IMG/VR virus record: IMGVR_UViG_3300046816_000070
Coordinates: 1-64,000 of that record
DNA: 64,000 bases
Source of the DNA: a virus
Reading direction: 5' to 3' (one strand)
In this document: positions 44,067 through 52,897 of the stretch, in pieces
How the letters are laid out: each line of letters opens with the position of its first letter
How positions within the stretch are numbered: the first letter of the stretch is position 1
The notes under the pieces: generated by a model
The model's database searches: none
What the model saw: the letters and a program-made list of their open reading frames with translations, nothing else
Told to the model about the DNA's origin: nothing
Translations under genes and position numbers: made by a program

Positions 44067-44238
44067 CCATCCAGTGGTTATCGACCACGTTGATAACCAT
44101 GACGGTGTTGCAGAGCATGATCCCAGCAGCGTAAAGACCGGCCATCGTTGGCCGGTTTTTTATTACCGATTTTGTATATAGAGCAAACACTACGTCCATC
44201 AGGAACATCGAGACAAAGGCCATGATGATCTGGGTCAT
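44008..44238 (-). CDS. Small membrane protein (76 aa)
   Basis: Two or three membrane spans (IIMAFVSMFLMDVVFALY; GLYAAGIMLCNTVMVINVV; VIPVAMGAFAGTW) in a pattern seen in phage integral membrane proteins. ATGA-coupled to the SprT-like gene. Part of its coding sequence (the KNRPTMAG region) forms the terminator of the facing operon. Function unknown; a holin-like or envelope role is possible. Confidence 0.7.
   Translation of the reverse strand: MTQIIMAFVSMFLMDVVFALYTKSVIKNRPTMAGLYAAGIMLCNTVMVINVVDNHWMVIPVAMGAFAGTWTAVRWL
44137..44164 (+). terminator. Rho-independent terminator of the early operon
   Basis: ACCGGCCA and TGGCCGGT form a perfect 8-bp stem with a TCGT loop, followed by TTTTTATT. It lies ~70 bases past the last early gene and inside the coding sequence of the opposing gene at 44008-44238. 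Confidence 0.88.
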
Positions 44239-44696
44239 TTGTGTAACCTGTATCCTTCCTTCTTGAGATAGAGGCGGCATTGCTTGTACAGCCAGTAGGT
44301 CCGACCGGCTGCATTGATTTCCCACGGGGCGTTCCAGTAGGCGTCGTTCTGCTTCATAAAGTCTCCGGTATAGACCCGTCCGTTCCATGCAGTCCCTTTA
44401 CCGGTTTCCTGCATGGCCCCGCTGAGGTACTGCTCAACGTGGATCATTTCGTGCGCCAGATCATTCAACACTTGATAGGGTCCAGTCAAGGGGGAGCAGC
44501 TTATAGTGAACCTGTTGCGCCGTTTCCGGGGCCACATTTCAGCCCGGAACTTGGCAGCCTTTTCAGTGAAACGCAGGTGGACGTTGAGGTTCTTTAGGTC
44601 GCGGACAGTGATTAGCTTGCGGGCATAGAACCGCATAGCCTCACGCACGATATGGTTGGAGAGGGCCTTCGATCTGCCTTTGATTTCAATCCGCAC
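44235..44696 (-). CDS. SprT-like zinc metalloprotease (153 aa)
   Basis: The zinc motif LAHEMIHVEQY (His82, Glu83, His86) and a downstream PWEINA segment, together with an N-terminal KALSNHIVREAMRFYARK helix, match SprT/DUF45-type zincin proteases of phages. It might clear a host or virion protein, or act during genome entry. The gene belongs to the late strand, downstream of internal virion genes. Confidence 0.78.
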   Translation of the reverse strand: MRIEIKGRSKALSNHIVREAMRFYARKLITVRDLKNLNVHLRFTEKAAKFRAEMWPRKRRNRFTISCSPLTGPYQVLNDLAHEMIHVEQYLSGAMQETGKGTAWNGRVYTGDFMKQNDAYWNAPWEINAAGRTYWLYKQCRLYLKKEGYRLHK

Positions 44697-44705
44697 TGAT
44701 GCCCC

Positions 44706-44897
44706 CTATTTATGATCGAAGTAGTCACACAATCCTCCAAACCGTATCACTCCTGCTACGGCGGTACATGATTTAGGGGGGCGGAACATTGTACAAATCC
44801 CGCAATGCTCGGACGGAGTGCCGTCGCGATAGTCAGCCTCGGCTTTGGTGGACTTCTTATCGGAAGCCCAGCCGTCTTTGGTACCGTAGTCGCGCAT
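44706..44897 (-). CDS. HiPIP-like four-cysteine protein (63 aa)
   Basis: The start is set at the ATG at 44897 (AAGGG upstream, two bases past the previous stop; a longer form from 44930 is possible). The C-terminal half, CGICTMFRPPKSC then a VAGVIRFGGLC block, has the C-x2-C-x8-C spacing and Gly-x-Cys end of high-potential iron-sulfur proteins. An iron-sulfur or zinc site is probable. Confidence 0.6.
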   Translation of the reverse strand: MRDYGTKDGWASDKKSTKAEADYRDGTPSEHCGICTMFRPPKSCTAVAGVIRFGGLCDYFDHK

Positions 44898-44899
44898 GG

Positions 44900-45244
44900 T
44901 CAGCCCTTTGGCTTGACCGGCGTCAGGCATTTATCGCCTGTCCGCTTGGCCGGGGACCCTTTGGAACCGTAATCTTGGTTCTGCTTGTCTGTGCGGAACG
45001 TGTCCGGTTCCTTCATAAAATCGCGGGTGCGGCCCAGAACAGGGCCGCCAGCGGCATATGCGGCCCCGAAGGTGCCGTAACTCTTTGACCTTGCCATAGA
45101 TGGCCCCTTTACCGTTCCGCCCTCTCTGTGGGCTTCTCCGGGGAAATGCCCCCCGTTTGCGTAGTACAGCTTGACTTGGGCGCTGTTGAAGTGCCTCCCG
45201 GACGGGGAGGTATAGTCGTTATCTTTGACCTTCTGGAATGGCAT
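44900..45244 (-). CDS. Small protein with aromatic-GG repeats (114 aa)
   Basis: Contains YYANGGHFPGE and AYAAGGPVLGRTRDFMKEPD, two copies of the aromatic-x-x-GG motif found in other structural-operon proteins here. GRTRDFMKEPDTFRTDKQ is a strongly conserved-looking segment. Likely a minor virion or DNA-ejection component; no known fold. Confidence 0.65.
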   Translation of the reverse strand: MPFQKVKDNDYTSPSGRHFNSAQVKLYYANGGHFPGEAHREGGTVKGPSMARSKSYGTFGAAYAAGGPVLGRTRDFMKEPDTFRTDKQNQDYGSKGSPAKRTGDKCLTPVKPKG

Positions 45245-45268
45245 AGCCCGCCTCCGTTAATGAATGGT

Positions 45269-48200
45269 TTACTGGGTCACACTGTCGTAGAACCGTTTGA
45301 GCGGGTCCTTCTCGGACTTCATTTCCTGCCGCCGCGCCCGCAGATCGTATTTCGCCTTTAAGTTCTTGAACTTAACGGCGCTGTCGGTCGGGTTCGTTAT
45401 GCCCAACAACTGGTCGCGGATCACGCCGGGGATGCTTTGTTTATTCTCTGTTAACCCGCCAGCAGCGAGGTTATAGGGGGCCACCAGCCCTCGGGCAGTG
45501 AACTCCGCAGCCGACAGCGCAGCGCGGCCCAGCGCCTTCGGGCTGCCATGTGCAGCCTCTTTAATATCCTCGGGCTGCACGATAGACCGGCCAGCGAAAT
45601 TCTGATTTCGCAACAGCGAGGTGACAGTGTTCGCCAGCGGCGGGATGGTAAACGTGTCCCGTAGCGCCTGCCCTATATCCTTCTCGCCCACGCCTGCCCT
45701 ATAGACATTGGTCGGGATAGTTAACGGTCCCATTGGCCGCACCTCGGCGTCCTCGTTGCCGGTGAGAACCTGAGCCACCTTGTCCAAGCCGCCCTTGACC
45801 ACTGTCCCCAAGAACGCCAGCGCGGCCAACTGGCCTAGCGCATCCATGCGTTCCTTCGGGGTACCCGGCTTCAAGGCGCGATTGAATATATCTCCGAAGA
45901 ACCGGATCACGCCAACGTGATAAGGTCCAAAGGCCATAGTCGCCGGGTCTGCCATCAGCTTGGCCATGAAGCGGCCACCCTCGCCGGACCCCATGAAGTG
46001 AGTTCCGATCTTGTAGTTCGGGATCAGCTTCTCCACCTGTGCGATAGCGGCTTCGCGGCTCATACCTTGAGCCTCGCGTTCCAGCACCGCCTGCACCGGG
46101 ATCATGTCTGCGCCTGTCCACATATAATGGCTGGACTTATCGTACAGGTTCTTCACGAAGTCGCGGGCAGGGACGCCAGCGATCTTAGCCAGTAACTCAA
46201 AGCTGCGGCTATTGGATCGGATCACCTGCCCGGCTGCCTTGCCCAGCCGTTCCATGTCAGTGCCTTGCATCCCGGACATTAGGGTTAACCCCTTGTCCCG
46301 CAGATCAGCAATCAGATCGTCCTGTGCCAGCACGGACTTCATGGCGCGGGCGCTAGTTTCGCCCAGCACCTTGTATGCGTTCGGTTTGAGCCACTCGTTG
46401 CCACGGGCAGCAAAGCCAAAGCCACCTACGTTCAGTAAGTGCATGGTCGGGAACAGATAGATCAGCTTGGTCACGCCCTGACTGATCTGGCGTACCCAGT
46501 TGAACGCATCGTCATGGAAGCCGGGCTGATGGTAGTCATCCAAGAACGCAGCCAACTGCTTGTCCATGTACCAGTTCTTGAAGGTAGGCATCTTGGTCTG
46601 TACCCACCCGTTCTTGTCAATGCGCGGGTCCTTCGGATCGGTCGTCGCGTGTGCCCGCCACTCCGGGTCTTCCGCCTTCATCTTGCCGAAGTACTCATGC
46701 TCCAAGCCGAAGTTCACCAGATCGCGCATATTGCGGGCCAGTGACAGCGGCAGGTTGCGGGCGTACTGTGGCGGCTGCCCGTTCTCTAACAGGGCATTGT
46801 CCTCGATAGCTTTTATTGGGGCCTCGACCATAGTGTACCGCTGCCCGTCAGGCGCGGTATAGGCTTTACCCTGCTCGAACGTAAAGGAAGGGTCTTTCAC
46901 GCTGGTAGCTTTGTGATTGTTCCAGAACGCGAAGCCTTCGGGCGACGGCGTGATGACTTGCACCTTGCCCTTTTGCGGGCCATCTGCATACTCTAAGCCA
47001 TTAAAGGCGCGTTCCCGCATGGAGCCGCGACCGCTTACCCGCAGGTTACGGGACAGCATTGGGTCATCGCTACGGCCAGAGAGGTACTTCTGGTACTCGG
47101 CGCTATTTGGGCCGTTCAACAGGACGCGCCCGGTATGGTTCTCGATCAACTGCCCCATTTCCTCCGGGGCAATCTCCTTGACGTTATGCGCCAGCACGTC
47201 CTTAATGTCTTCCATCGGCTTCAAATGCATGTAGTAATCCGCCCGCAGATCGGCAGGCAGATCGTCTATACGATTGTCAGCCTTGGCCTCGTACACCTCA
47301 GGCGAGAACAGTTGCGGGTGGGTCTTGCGCAGTTCAGTCAATTTCTGTTCGGTCTTCTGCACGAAGTTCTTACGGGCACTATCCATTTCGGTCAGCCGTT
47401 TATCCAACGCCTTGGCGTACTCCGGGGCAGACCGGATCGGATACGGCTTCTCCGGGGAGACGGCTTCGCTCTCGACGCCCTCACCTTCCGGTGTAGCCTT
47501 CACGCCATAGGCTTCTTCCAGCGTCGGCTCGCGGCGCGACGGAACTTCTTTCTGCGGCGGCGGGTTGATTTCGCTTTCTGTATTAGCAGCCTTGGCTTCC
47601 TCTACCTTCTTCAAGCCTGCTTCCAAGATCGCCTTGTTTGCCGCATCATACCCCAGACTGTCAGACGGACGCGGTATCTTCTTGCGGGCCATAGGCTGCA
47701 TCTTGGTCTTGAGCAGTTGCGCTTCGATCTGGGCGAACTTGGCGTCTCGCTCAGGCCCAATATTCAACTCCTCCAAGGTGTCAGCCAGCTTGTCGTATTT
47801 CATTGAGCGCAGCTTATCGAGAACGCGATCTTCTTTCTGCTCCCGCTTTAGACGTTCTCCGAGTGTCTCCTCCGCAGCCTCAGGCTCGGCGGCAACAGCT
47901 TTCTTAATCAGAGTGGACTGCTCTGTCGTCTGTCCCTTGGCGACGTTACGGGCAGCCTGCTTGATCTGTGCATAGTCAATGTCGCTCTTGGCCTTGCCCT
48001 TCTTCGATAGCTCGGCTTCCATCCGGTTGTTCTTCTCGAACTCCGCATAGTCCTCGGGCTTGCCACGGATCAGCAGTTCGTCGCCTTTGAACTTTTGATA
48101 AGGCTCAACGGGACCGTTCTCGGGGAACTTGCCCTCCAAGAAGTCTTTGGCATGACGCTGCAAGCGCCACGCGGGCGGCTTGCCCAGCCGCGCCATTTCG

Positions 48201-50359
48201 TAGTTCTCAACAGGCAGCTTCCCATTGCCGACCAGTTTGGCGGCTTCGATCAGGTTCTTCCTGTCTGCATCAGTCAGGTTGCTGCCTTCTCGATTGGCCT
48301 CCTCTATCATACGCTCAGCTTCCTTCTTGGCTTCGGCCTTTGCCGCGCCCAAGATTGCCTGCGCCCGATCCTTAACCTGCTCCTCTGTCTCGTTGGCTTT
48401 CGGTGCCAGCTTCTTATCCGCCAGCAGCCGGTCGTTAATATCGTGGATGCGGCTGTACGCAATCGCATCGGAAGCGTATTTTGTTCGCACCTTCTTACCA
48501 GTGGCCGGGTTGAGGTAGTTGTCCACTTCCAGCTTTTTGTATGTCTCCGGGTTGCGTACCCTGATGTTCTTCAACTCGCCGGGGGCTTCACCCGTCTGAC
48601 TGTGCATGGCAGCCCATGTACGGGCAGCGGCTTGCTCACGCTCCTGACCGGGGGGCAGGGCATCAATGTTGTTAGCCAGCTTCGCCATGCTCTTGTCGCC
48701 GGTAGCCCGCAACGCCTTGATGGTTTTGTCGGACACTTCGGTATTGGTGTAGCGGCCCGGACGAGGCTTACGTTCCATCGGCTCTGCACCTTTCGGCGCA
48801 AAGATGTTCATCATCTTCTCGAACTCGGAAGCCGGTTCTTGGGGGGTAGCTTCCTTCACGGGAGGTTCTTTTAACGCACCAGCGGGCTTCTCTGGGAGAG
48901 ACAATTTCTGTTTCGGCGCTTTCTGCTTGCTTGCGGCAGCCGCCTCCGTTGCAGCGGGAGGTGGTTCAGCCTTCGCAAGACTTATCTCCCTCGCCCGCTG
49001 CGCCAACGGATGCTCGGGGTTCGCTGCTATGAACTGGGGCGAATTGGTTTCCACATTAGGCGGCCTGCGCACTGGCGGCATAGGCCGACGAGGGGGCGCA
49101 ACCGGAGCAGGCTGCGGAGCCTGCGGTACATCAGGATTAGGGCCGCTACCGAAGTCGGTACCGGGAGGATACATAGGTGGCGTCTGTTGCGCCTGTTGAG
49201 GTTGCGGCTGTTGCTCTGGGCGCGGAGTGGCCGCAGGTTCTTTGTCGCCGCCAATCGCTGCTTGAATAGCAGGATCGTCAGCCATAGACTGCACAACGCG
49301 AACAGATTGCTCGGGCAAGTCACCGGGTTTCACCGGGCTGCTGCCTAGGTCAGTTCCCTCAGGATACAAGGGGGGCGGTTGATTAGGTGCATCTTTATCC
49401 TGCCGCGTCTTGTTGCCTGCGCTCTCCGTCACACGGAAGCCGCTGAACGGTTGCTCCTTGGTGGAGGGAGCAGCTTGCGATGCGGCACTATAGTTGTCGC
49501 CGGTTCGGACGAACGGCTGTACGGCATCCTTGTCAGCCTGTGTCTGTTCCGGGGTTTGATCCGGCTCTCGCTCCGGTCGGATCGTTTCGTTCGGCTGAAC
49601 TTCTTTCAGGTTCGATAGATCAGGGCGACCGGCAGGGAAGTACTTGCCAGCAAAGTCAGCGCCATACTTGGAGAACCTTGCGGCCTGCGGTTCGGCCCAC
49701 CCTCGCGGCTTGCTGAGTAACGCGCCGCCCGCCGCCTGTACGCCAGCCTCGGTCCAGTCAATGGGATTAGGTCCAGCCGCCTGCTGTGCAACGTCGATAG
49801 CACCCATACCCGCGCCCATCAGCAAGCGTTGCGCCAGCTTGGTGGACAGATCGCCAATACGGAATGTCGCAACAGCAGGGGCTAATTCACCGATGTTGGA
49901 AGAAAGAGGGTTCTCCTGCCGGTTAGCCGCCCGCTGTTCTGTATCGTTCAGGCCCGCTGCATCGAGTGCGCTTTCCTGTAATTTACTGCCAACATAGGCA
50001 CCGGGGATTGCGCCTAGAGCGCCACCGATGATGCCGCCCGCTACGGTACCGATACCCGGTGCGACGGCAGAACCGATCAGCCCACCAGCCTCAGCACCGG
50101 CCAACATGCCGGGAGCGCCCGCAGCAAATGGAACAACGGAATGGGCCGCCTCGCGTAGCCCGCTGGCAACCATACCCTCAGGTTGAGGAGGAGCCTGTCG
50201 GCGTTGCGGGGCGGGCTGGTCAACAGGTGTAAAACCTGCCGACTGTAACTGATCTAGCGAGTATCCTTGATCTGACGATTGCTCAGGCGCAGGCGTGTCG
50301 GCAGGGGTGAAGCCAGCCGATTGCAACTGCTCTAGAGTGTAGCCTTGATCGTCAGCCAC
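45269..50359 (-). CDS. Giant internal virion/DNA-ejection-type protein (1696 aa)
   Basis: The N-terminus has a tandem repeat, GYTLEQLQSAGFTPAD (about 6-21) and GYSLDQLQSAGFTPVD (about 32-47). A Gly-rich hydrophobic block (~85-130, VAGGIIGGALGAIPGAYVG) and a Pro/Gln-rich disordered region (~250-500) follow. Long charged helices with coiled coils fill the middle (~500-950). A C-terminal ~700 residues with hydrophobic helices (GVTKLIYLFPTMHLLNVGG, AALAFLGTVVKG) completes it. Such giant proteins in short-tailed phages form the ejected channel; no transglycosylase motif is obvious. Confidence 0.72.
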   Translation of the reverse strand: MADDQGYTLEQLQSAGFTPADTPAPEQSSDQGYSLDQLQSAGFTPVDQPAPQRRQAPPQPEGMVASGLREAAHSVVPFAAGAPGMLAGAEAGGLIGSAVAPGIGTVAGGIIGGALGAIPGAYVGSKLQESALDAAGLNDTEQRAANRQENPLSSNIGELAPAVATFRIGDLSTKLAQRLLMGAGMGAIDVAQQAAGPNPIDWTEAGVQAAGGALLSKPRGWAEPQAARFSKYGADFAGKYFPAGRPDLSNLKEVQPNETIRPEREPDQTPEQTQADKDAVQPFVRTGDNYSAASQAAPSTKEQPFSGFRVTESAGNKTRQDKDAPNQPPPLYPEGTDLGSSPVKPGDLPEQSVRVVQSMADDPAIQAAIGGDKEPAATPRPEQQPQPQQAQQTPPMYPPGTDFGSGPNPDVPQAPQPAPVAPPRRPMPPVRRPPNVETNSPQFIAANPEHPLAQRAREISLAKAEPPPAATEAAAASKQKAPKQKLSLPEKPAGALKEPPVKEATPQEPASEFEKMMNIFAPKGAEPMERKPRPGRYTNTEVSDKTIKALRATGDKSMAKLANNIDALPPGQEREQAAARTWAAMHSQTGEAPGELKNIRVRNPETYKKLEVDNYLNPATGKKVRTKYASDAIAYSRIHDINDRLLADKKLAPKANETEEQVKDRAQAILGAAKAEAKKEAERMIEEANREGSNLTDADRKNLIEAAKLVGNGKLPVENYEMARLGKPPAWRLQRHAKDFLEGKFPENGPVEPYQKFKGDELLIRGKPEDYAEFEKNNRMEAELSKKGKAKSDIDYAQIKQAARNVAKGQTTEQSTLIKKAVAAEPEAAEETLGERLKREQKEDRVLDKLRSMKYDKLADTLEELNIGPERDAKFAQIEAQLLKTKMQPMARKKIPRPSDSLGYDAANKAILEAGLKKVEEAKAANTESEINPPPQKEVPSRREPTLEEAYGVKATPEGEGVESEAVSPEKPYPIRSAPEYAKALDKRLTEMDSARKNFVQKTEQKLTELRKTHPQLFSPEVYEAKADNRIDDLPADLRADYYMHLKPMEDIKDVLAHNVKEIAPEEMGQLIENHTGRVLLNGPNSAEYQKYLSGRSDDPMLSRNLRVSGRGSMRERAFNGLEYADGPQKGKVQVITPSPEGFAFWNNHKATSVKDPSFTFEQGKAYTAPDGQRYTMVEAPIKAIEDNALLENGQPPQYARNLPLSLARNMRDLVNFGLEHEYFGKMKAEDPEWRAHATTDPKDPRIDKNGWVQTKMPTFKNWYMDKQLAAFLDDYHQPGFHDDAFNWVRQISQGVTKLIYLFPTMHLLNVGGFGFAARGNEWLKPNAYKVLGETSARAMKSVLAQDDLIADLRDKGLTLMSGMQGTDMERLGKAAGQVIRSNSRSFELLAKIAGVPARDFVKNLYDKSSHYMWTGADMIPVQAVLEREAQGMSREAAIAQVEKLIPNYKIGTHFMGSGEGGRFMAKLMADPATMAFGPYHVGVIRFFGDIFNRALKPGTPKERMDALGQLAALAFLGTVVKGGLDKVAQVLTGNEDAEVRPMGPLTIPTNVYRAGVGEKDIGQALRDTFTIPPLANTVTSLLRNQNFAGRSIVQPEDIKEAAHGSPKALGRAALSAAEFTARGLVAPYNLAAGGLTENKQSIPGVIRDQLLGITNPTDSAVKFKNLKAKYDLRARRQEMKSEKDPLKRFYDSVTQ

Positions 50360-50368
50360 CTTAGCACC

Positions 50369-52897
50369 TTATCTCTGCTGCGGAACGAATTTCCCGTCTG
50401 CCGTCTGGACGAACGTGTGTAGTTGTCCATCAGGTCCGCGCATCACCTGAGTAACCGGGCCGCCCTGCGTCGGGGCGTTCGGGTTAGTCGCCTGTTGTAT
50501 CTGAACCGGGGACGATCCCCGGTCTTCTTGCTGTTCACGCGCCGAGACGTGGTTGATCGTATCGAGAGCCTGCTGCATCAACGCAGGCGGCATCTTGCCG
50601 ATCTGACCAGACTGGACGTATGAGTTGAACTCCTTGCTCAGATTGCTTTCGCGACCCATATTCACTTTCATGTCCGCGATCTTTAGCGCACGGGCGGTCA
50701 TCGCCGCCTGTGTACGGTCGTTCATCTTGGACTTCATATCCTGAATGGTCATCTTGTTGCCGCCGACCAGTTCAGCGATCTTCGTCTTGTGGCCCCAGAT
50801 GGCTTCGTTTTCTTCCAGCTTGTTCTGGTGCTTGGTTTCTTCTTCACCCTGCGACCGGACATACTCGGCTCGCTTTGCAGCATCGCCAAAGATGTTCGGA
50901 TACAAACGCCACGCCTGCTGCTCTGTCTCTTTCGAGAACGGCTGCACAGGAGCGTTCTTATCCCCTTGCCCCTCTGTTGGAACAGTGGTGGCATCAGCTT
51001 CGCGTTCAGCGTCCTTCGCTTCCTGCGGACGCGCCTGTGGCATAGGCACCGTACGCTTCGGCAAATCCTGTTCTTCTTCCTCGGACCCGATCTTTGGGCC
51101 GCCAGACAAGGCCGTACCAACACGGCTCGCCATTGACGGACCCGGTGGGGTCGGGAACGGCTGATTGACTTCCTCCTCGGAGAAGCCACTCGCTCCGCTT
51201 GGTGCCTGCTTCCGCAGGTTCGTATCCATTTCTGCACGGCGAGAAGACGCATCTTTCAGTGCGCCTGCAATGCCGTTATTCCATACTTCATCGTACTGAC
51301 CGAGGCGTCCGCGCAACAGACCGATATACTGCGGGATGCTTAGAACCTGATCGGCAATGGTGTGGCCAACACTGGCCAGTGCGCCGGATATATCTGCGCC
51401 ACCAGTCTCAGGGATTGCACCTGACGGCTTATCAGAAATAGGCTGGGCGTCGTTACCGTTCGCATCTTCGACAGAACCACCATCATCGAACCTCTGGGAA
51501 GATGAACCACTAGAGGGTCCGATCCTTTTCACCTGTACGCGGACACCGCCCTGTGCAGGTGAAAAGTGGACGCTGGTACCATCCAACACGTTATGCATGG
51601 CATTGGTAGCCGCAATCGTGGACTGAGGGATATTACCCTTGGCAGCTTTAACTGCGGCGTTTGTCTTGTTCAGATCATATTGTTTGCGCAACGACTGCAA
51701 ATAGGACCACGCGGCGTCAGGCCCATGAGACTGTGCCAAGGTGGCAGCGGTCTTGATCTTCGCCATGTTCGGGTCAGCTTCTCCGCTCTGATGTTCGAGT
51801 TGCTGCGCCTGCGGGATCGGCATTGCGCCGCCGCCTTGGATCAGGTTCAGTATCCGCTTGACATGCGGAACCATAGCGTCAGCAGGTGAGGGAGCGCCAC
51901 GCATAGAATTACGAATGTTATCCATAGTAGGTATGCCACCTTGCCACCCGCCATTAGGATCGTCCTGAGGCTGCGGCTGGGCCTGCTGTGGTGCCTGTCC
52001 CGGCTGATCGGGAATTGCGCCCTGCTGGTCATCATCCTCTACTGCACCGCCATCATCGAAGCGGTGTCCCTGATAGGTACCCGGAGCAATCGCTGTACCG
52101 CCTATAGCCTGCCCGCTTTGAGCCGGGTCTTGAACACCAGTGCCATTGGTTGGCACGGTCGGCGTGGGCGCACTGGGGCTAGCCGAGGGCATAGGCTGTG
52201 ACCGTGCAGCCGTCGCTCGCTGACGGGCACTGGCCATGAAATTCTGATAAGGTGTTCCAGTAAATGAAGGCGGCGTAATTGTGCCGGGGGCATTGGGAAC
52301 CAGCCCGCCACGCGCGAACGCGGGAGCCTGCGCTCCACCGGCAGACGCACTTTGCGGCATCTGCTGGGATTGTCCAGTCAGTCCGTTGATCTTGTAACCG
52401 TGCATCATCACATCGTCAATAGTCTGCAACGCAGACGCTAGACCATCGGTATGCTGGTCCTGTGCAGCCCCCTTAGGGACAGCACGGCCATCGTCAGTGT
52501 CGTCGTTCACAGCACCACCCTCCGCATATCCGTAGTCCAGTCCTTGCCAATTTCCACCGCTGTCATATCCGCCGCTCTCATCTGTCTCGTTGCCGAGTAT
52601 CTCCCCGACCGGACTTGGGTTCTGCGTAATGCCACCTTGATCGTCGTATCCTGTATCGTCCGGGGTGGATGACTGTTGTCCACTATCCATCACCTGATTG
52701 CCGCCCAACTGATCGGCCAGCGATCCTTGCTGGAACCCGTTGTTGGGGTCAGCTAGGCTCGCCCACCGGTTGTCATCATTCCCGCCGCCCACTGCATTGG
52801 CGACCTTGCCAACGCCTGTGCTATTGAACCAGTCCTGTGCATCAGCGAGAGGACCAGTGTCTATTGCGCCCGACCTACGGAACTGAGAATAGTCCAT
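50369..52897 (-). CDS. Large structural protein with aromatic-GG repeats (842 aa)
   Basis: Gly/Gln/Pro-rich and largely disordered, containing repeated aromatic-x-x-GG units (GYAEGGAVNDD, AFARGGLVPN, RFDDGGAVEDD, RFDDGGSVEDA). A helical C-terminal half (KLEENEAIWGHKTKIAELVG, MPPALMQQALDTINHVS) follows. Placed between two other internal-virion-like genes; an ejection or core protein is likely. Confidence 0.62.
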   Translation of the reverse strand: MDYSQFRRSGAIDTGPLADAQDWFNSTGVGKVANAVGGGNDDNRWASLADPNNGFQQGSLADQLGGNQVMDSGQQSSTPDDTGYDDQGGITQNPSPVGEILGNETDESGGYDSGGNWQGLDYGYAEGGAVNDDTDDGRAVPKGAAQDQHTDGLASALQTIDDVMMHGYKINGLTGQSQQMPQSASAGGAQAPAFARGGLVPNAPGTITPPSFTGTPYQNFMASARQRATAARSQPMPSASPSAPTPTVPTNGTGVQDPAQSGQAIGGTAIAPGTYQGHRFDDGGAVEDDDQQGAIPDQPGQAPQQAQPQPQDDPNGGWQGGIPTMDNIRNSMRGAPSPADAMVPHVKRILNLIQGGGAMPIPQAQQLEHQSGEADPNMAKIKTAATLAQSHGPDAAWSYLQSLRKQYDLNKTNAAVKAAKGNIPQSTIAATNAMHNVLDGTSVHFSPAQGGVRVQVKRIGPSSGSSSQRFDDGGSVEDANGNDAQPISDKPSGAIPETGGADISGALASVGHTIADQVLSIPQYIGLLRGRLGQYDEVWNNGIAGALKDASSRRAEMDTNLRKQAPSGASGFSEEEVNQPFPTPPGPSMASRVGTALSGGPKIGSEEEEQDLPKRTVPMPQARPQEAKDAEREADATTVPTEGQGDKNAPVQPFSKETEQQAWRLYPNIFGDAAKRAEYVRSQGEEETKHQNKLEENEAIWGHKTKIAELVGGNKMTIQDMKSKMNDRTQAAMTARALKIADMKVNMGRESNLSKEFNSYVQSGQIGKMPPALMQQALDTINHVSAREQQEDRGSSPVQIQQATNPNAPTQGGPVTQVMRGPDGQLHTFVQTADGKFVPQQR

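Noticed and set aside
47135-48874. Long plus-strand frames opposite the 1696-aa gene
   Set aside because: Antisense shadows in GC-rich DNA with Leu/Arg-rich, implausible sequence and no ribosome sites.
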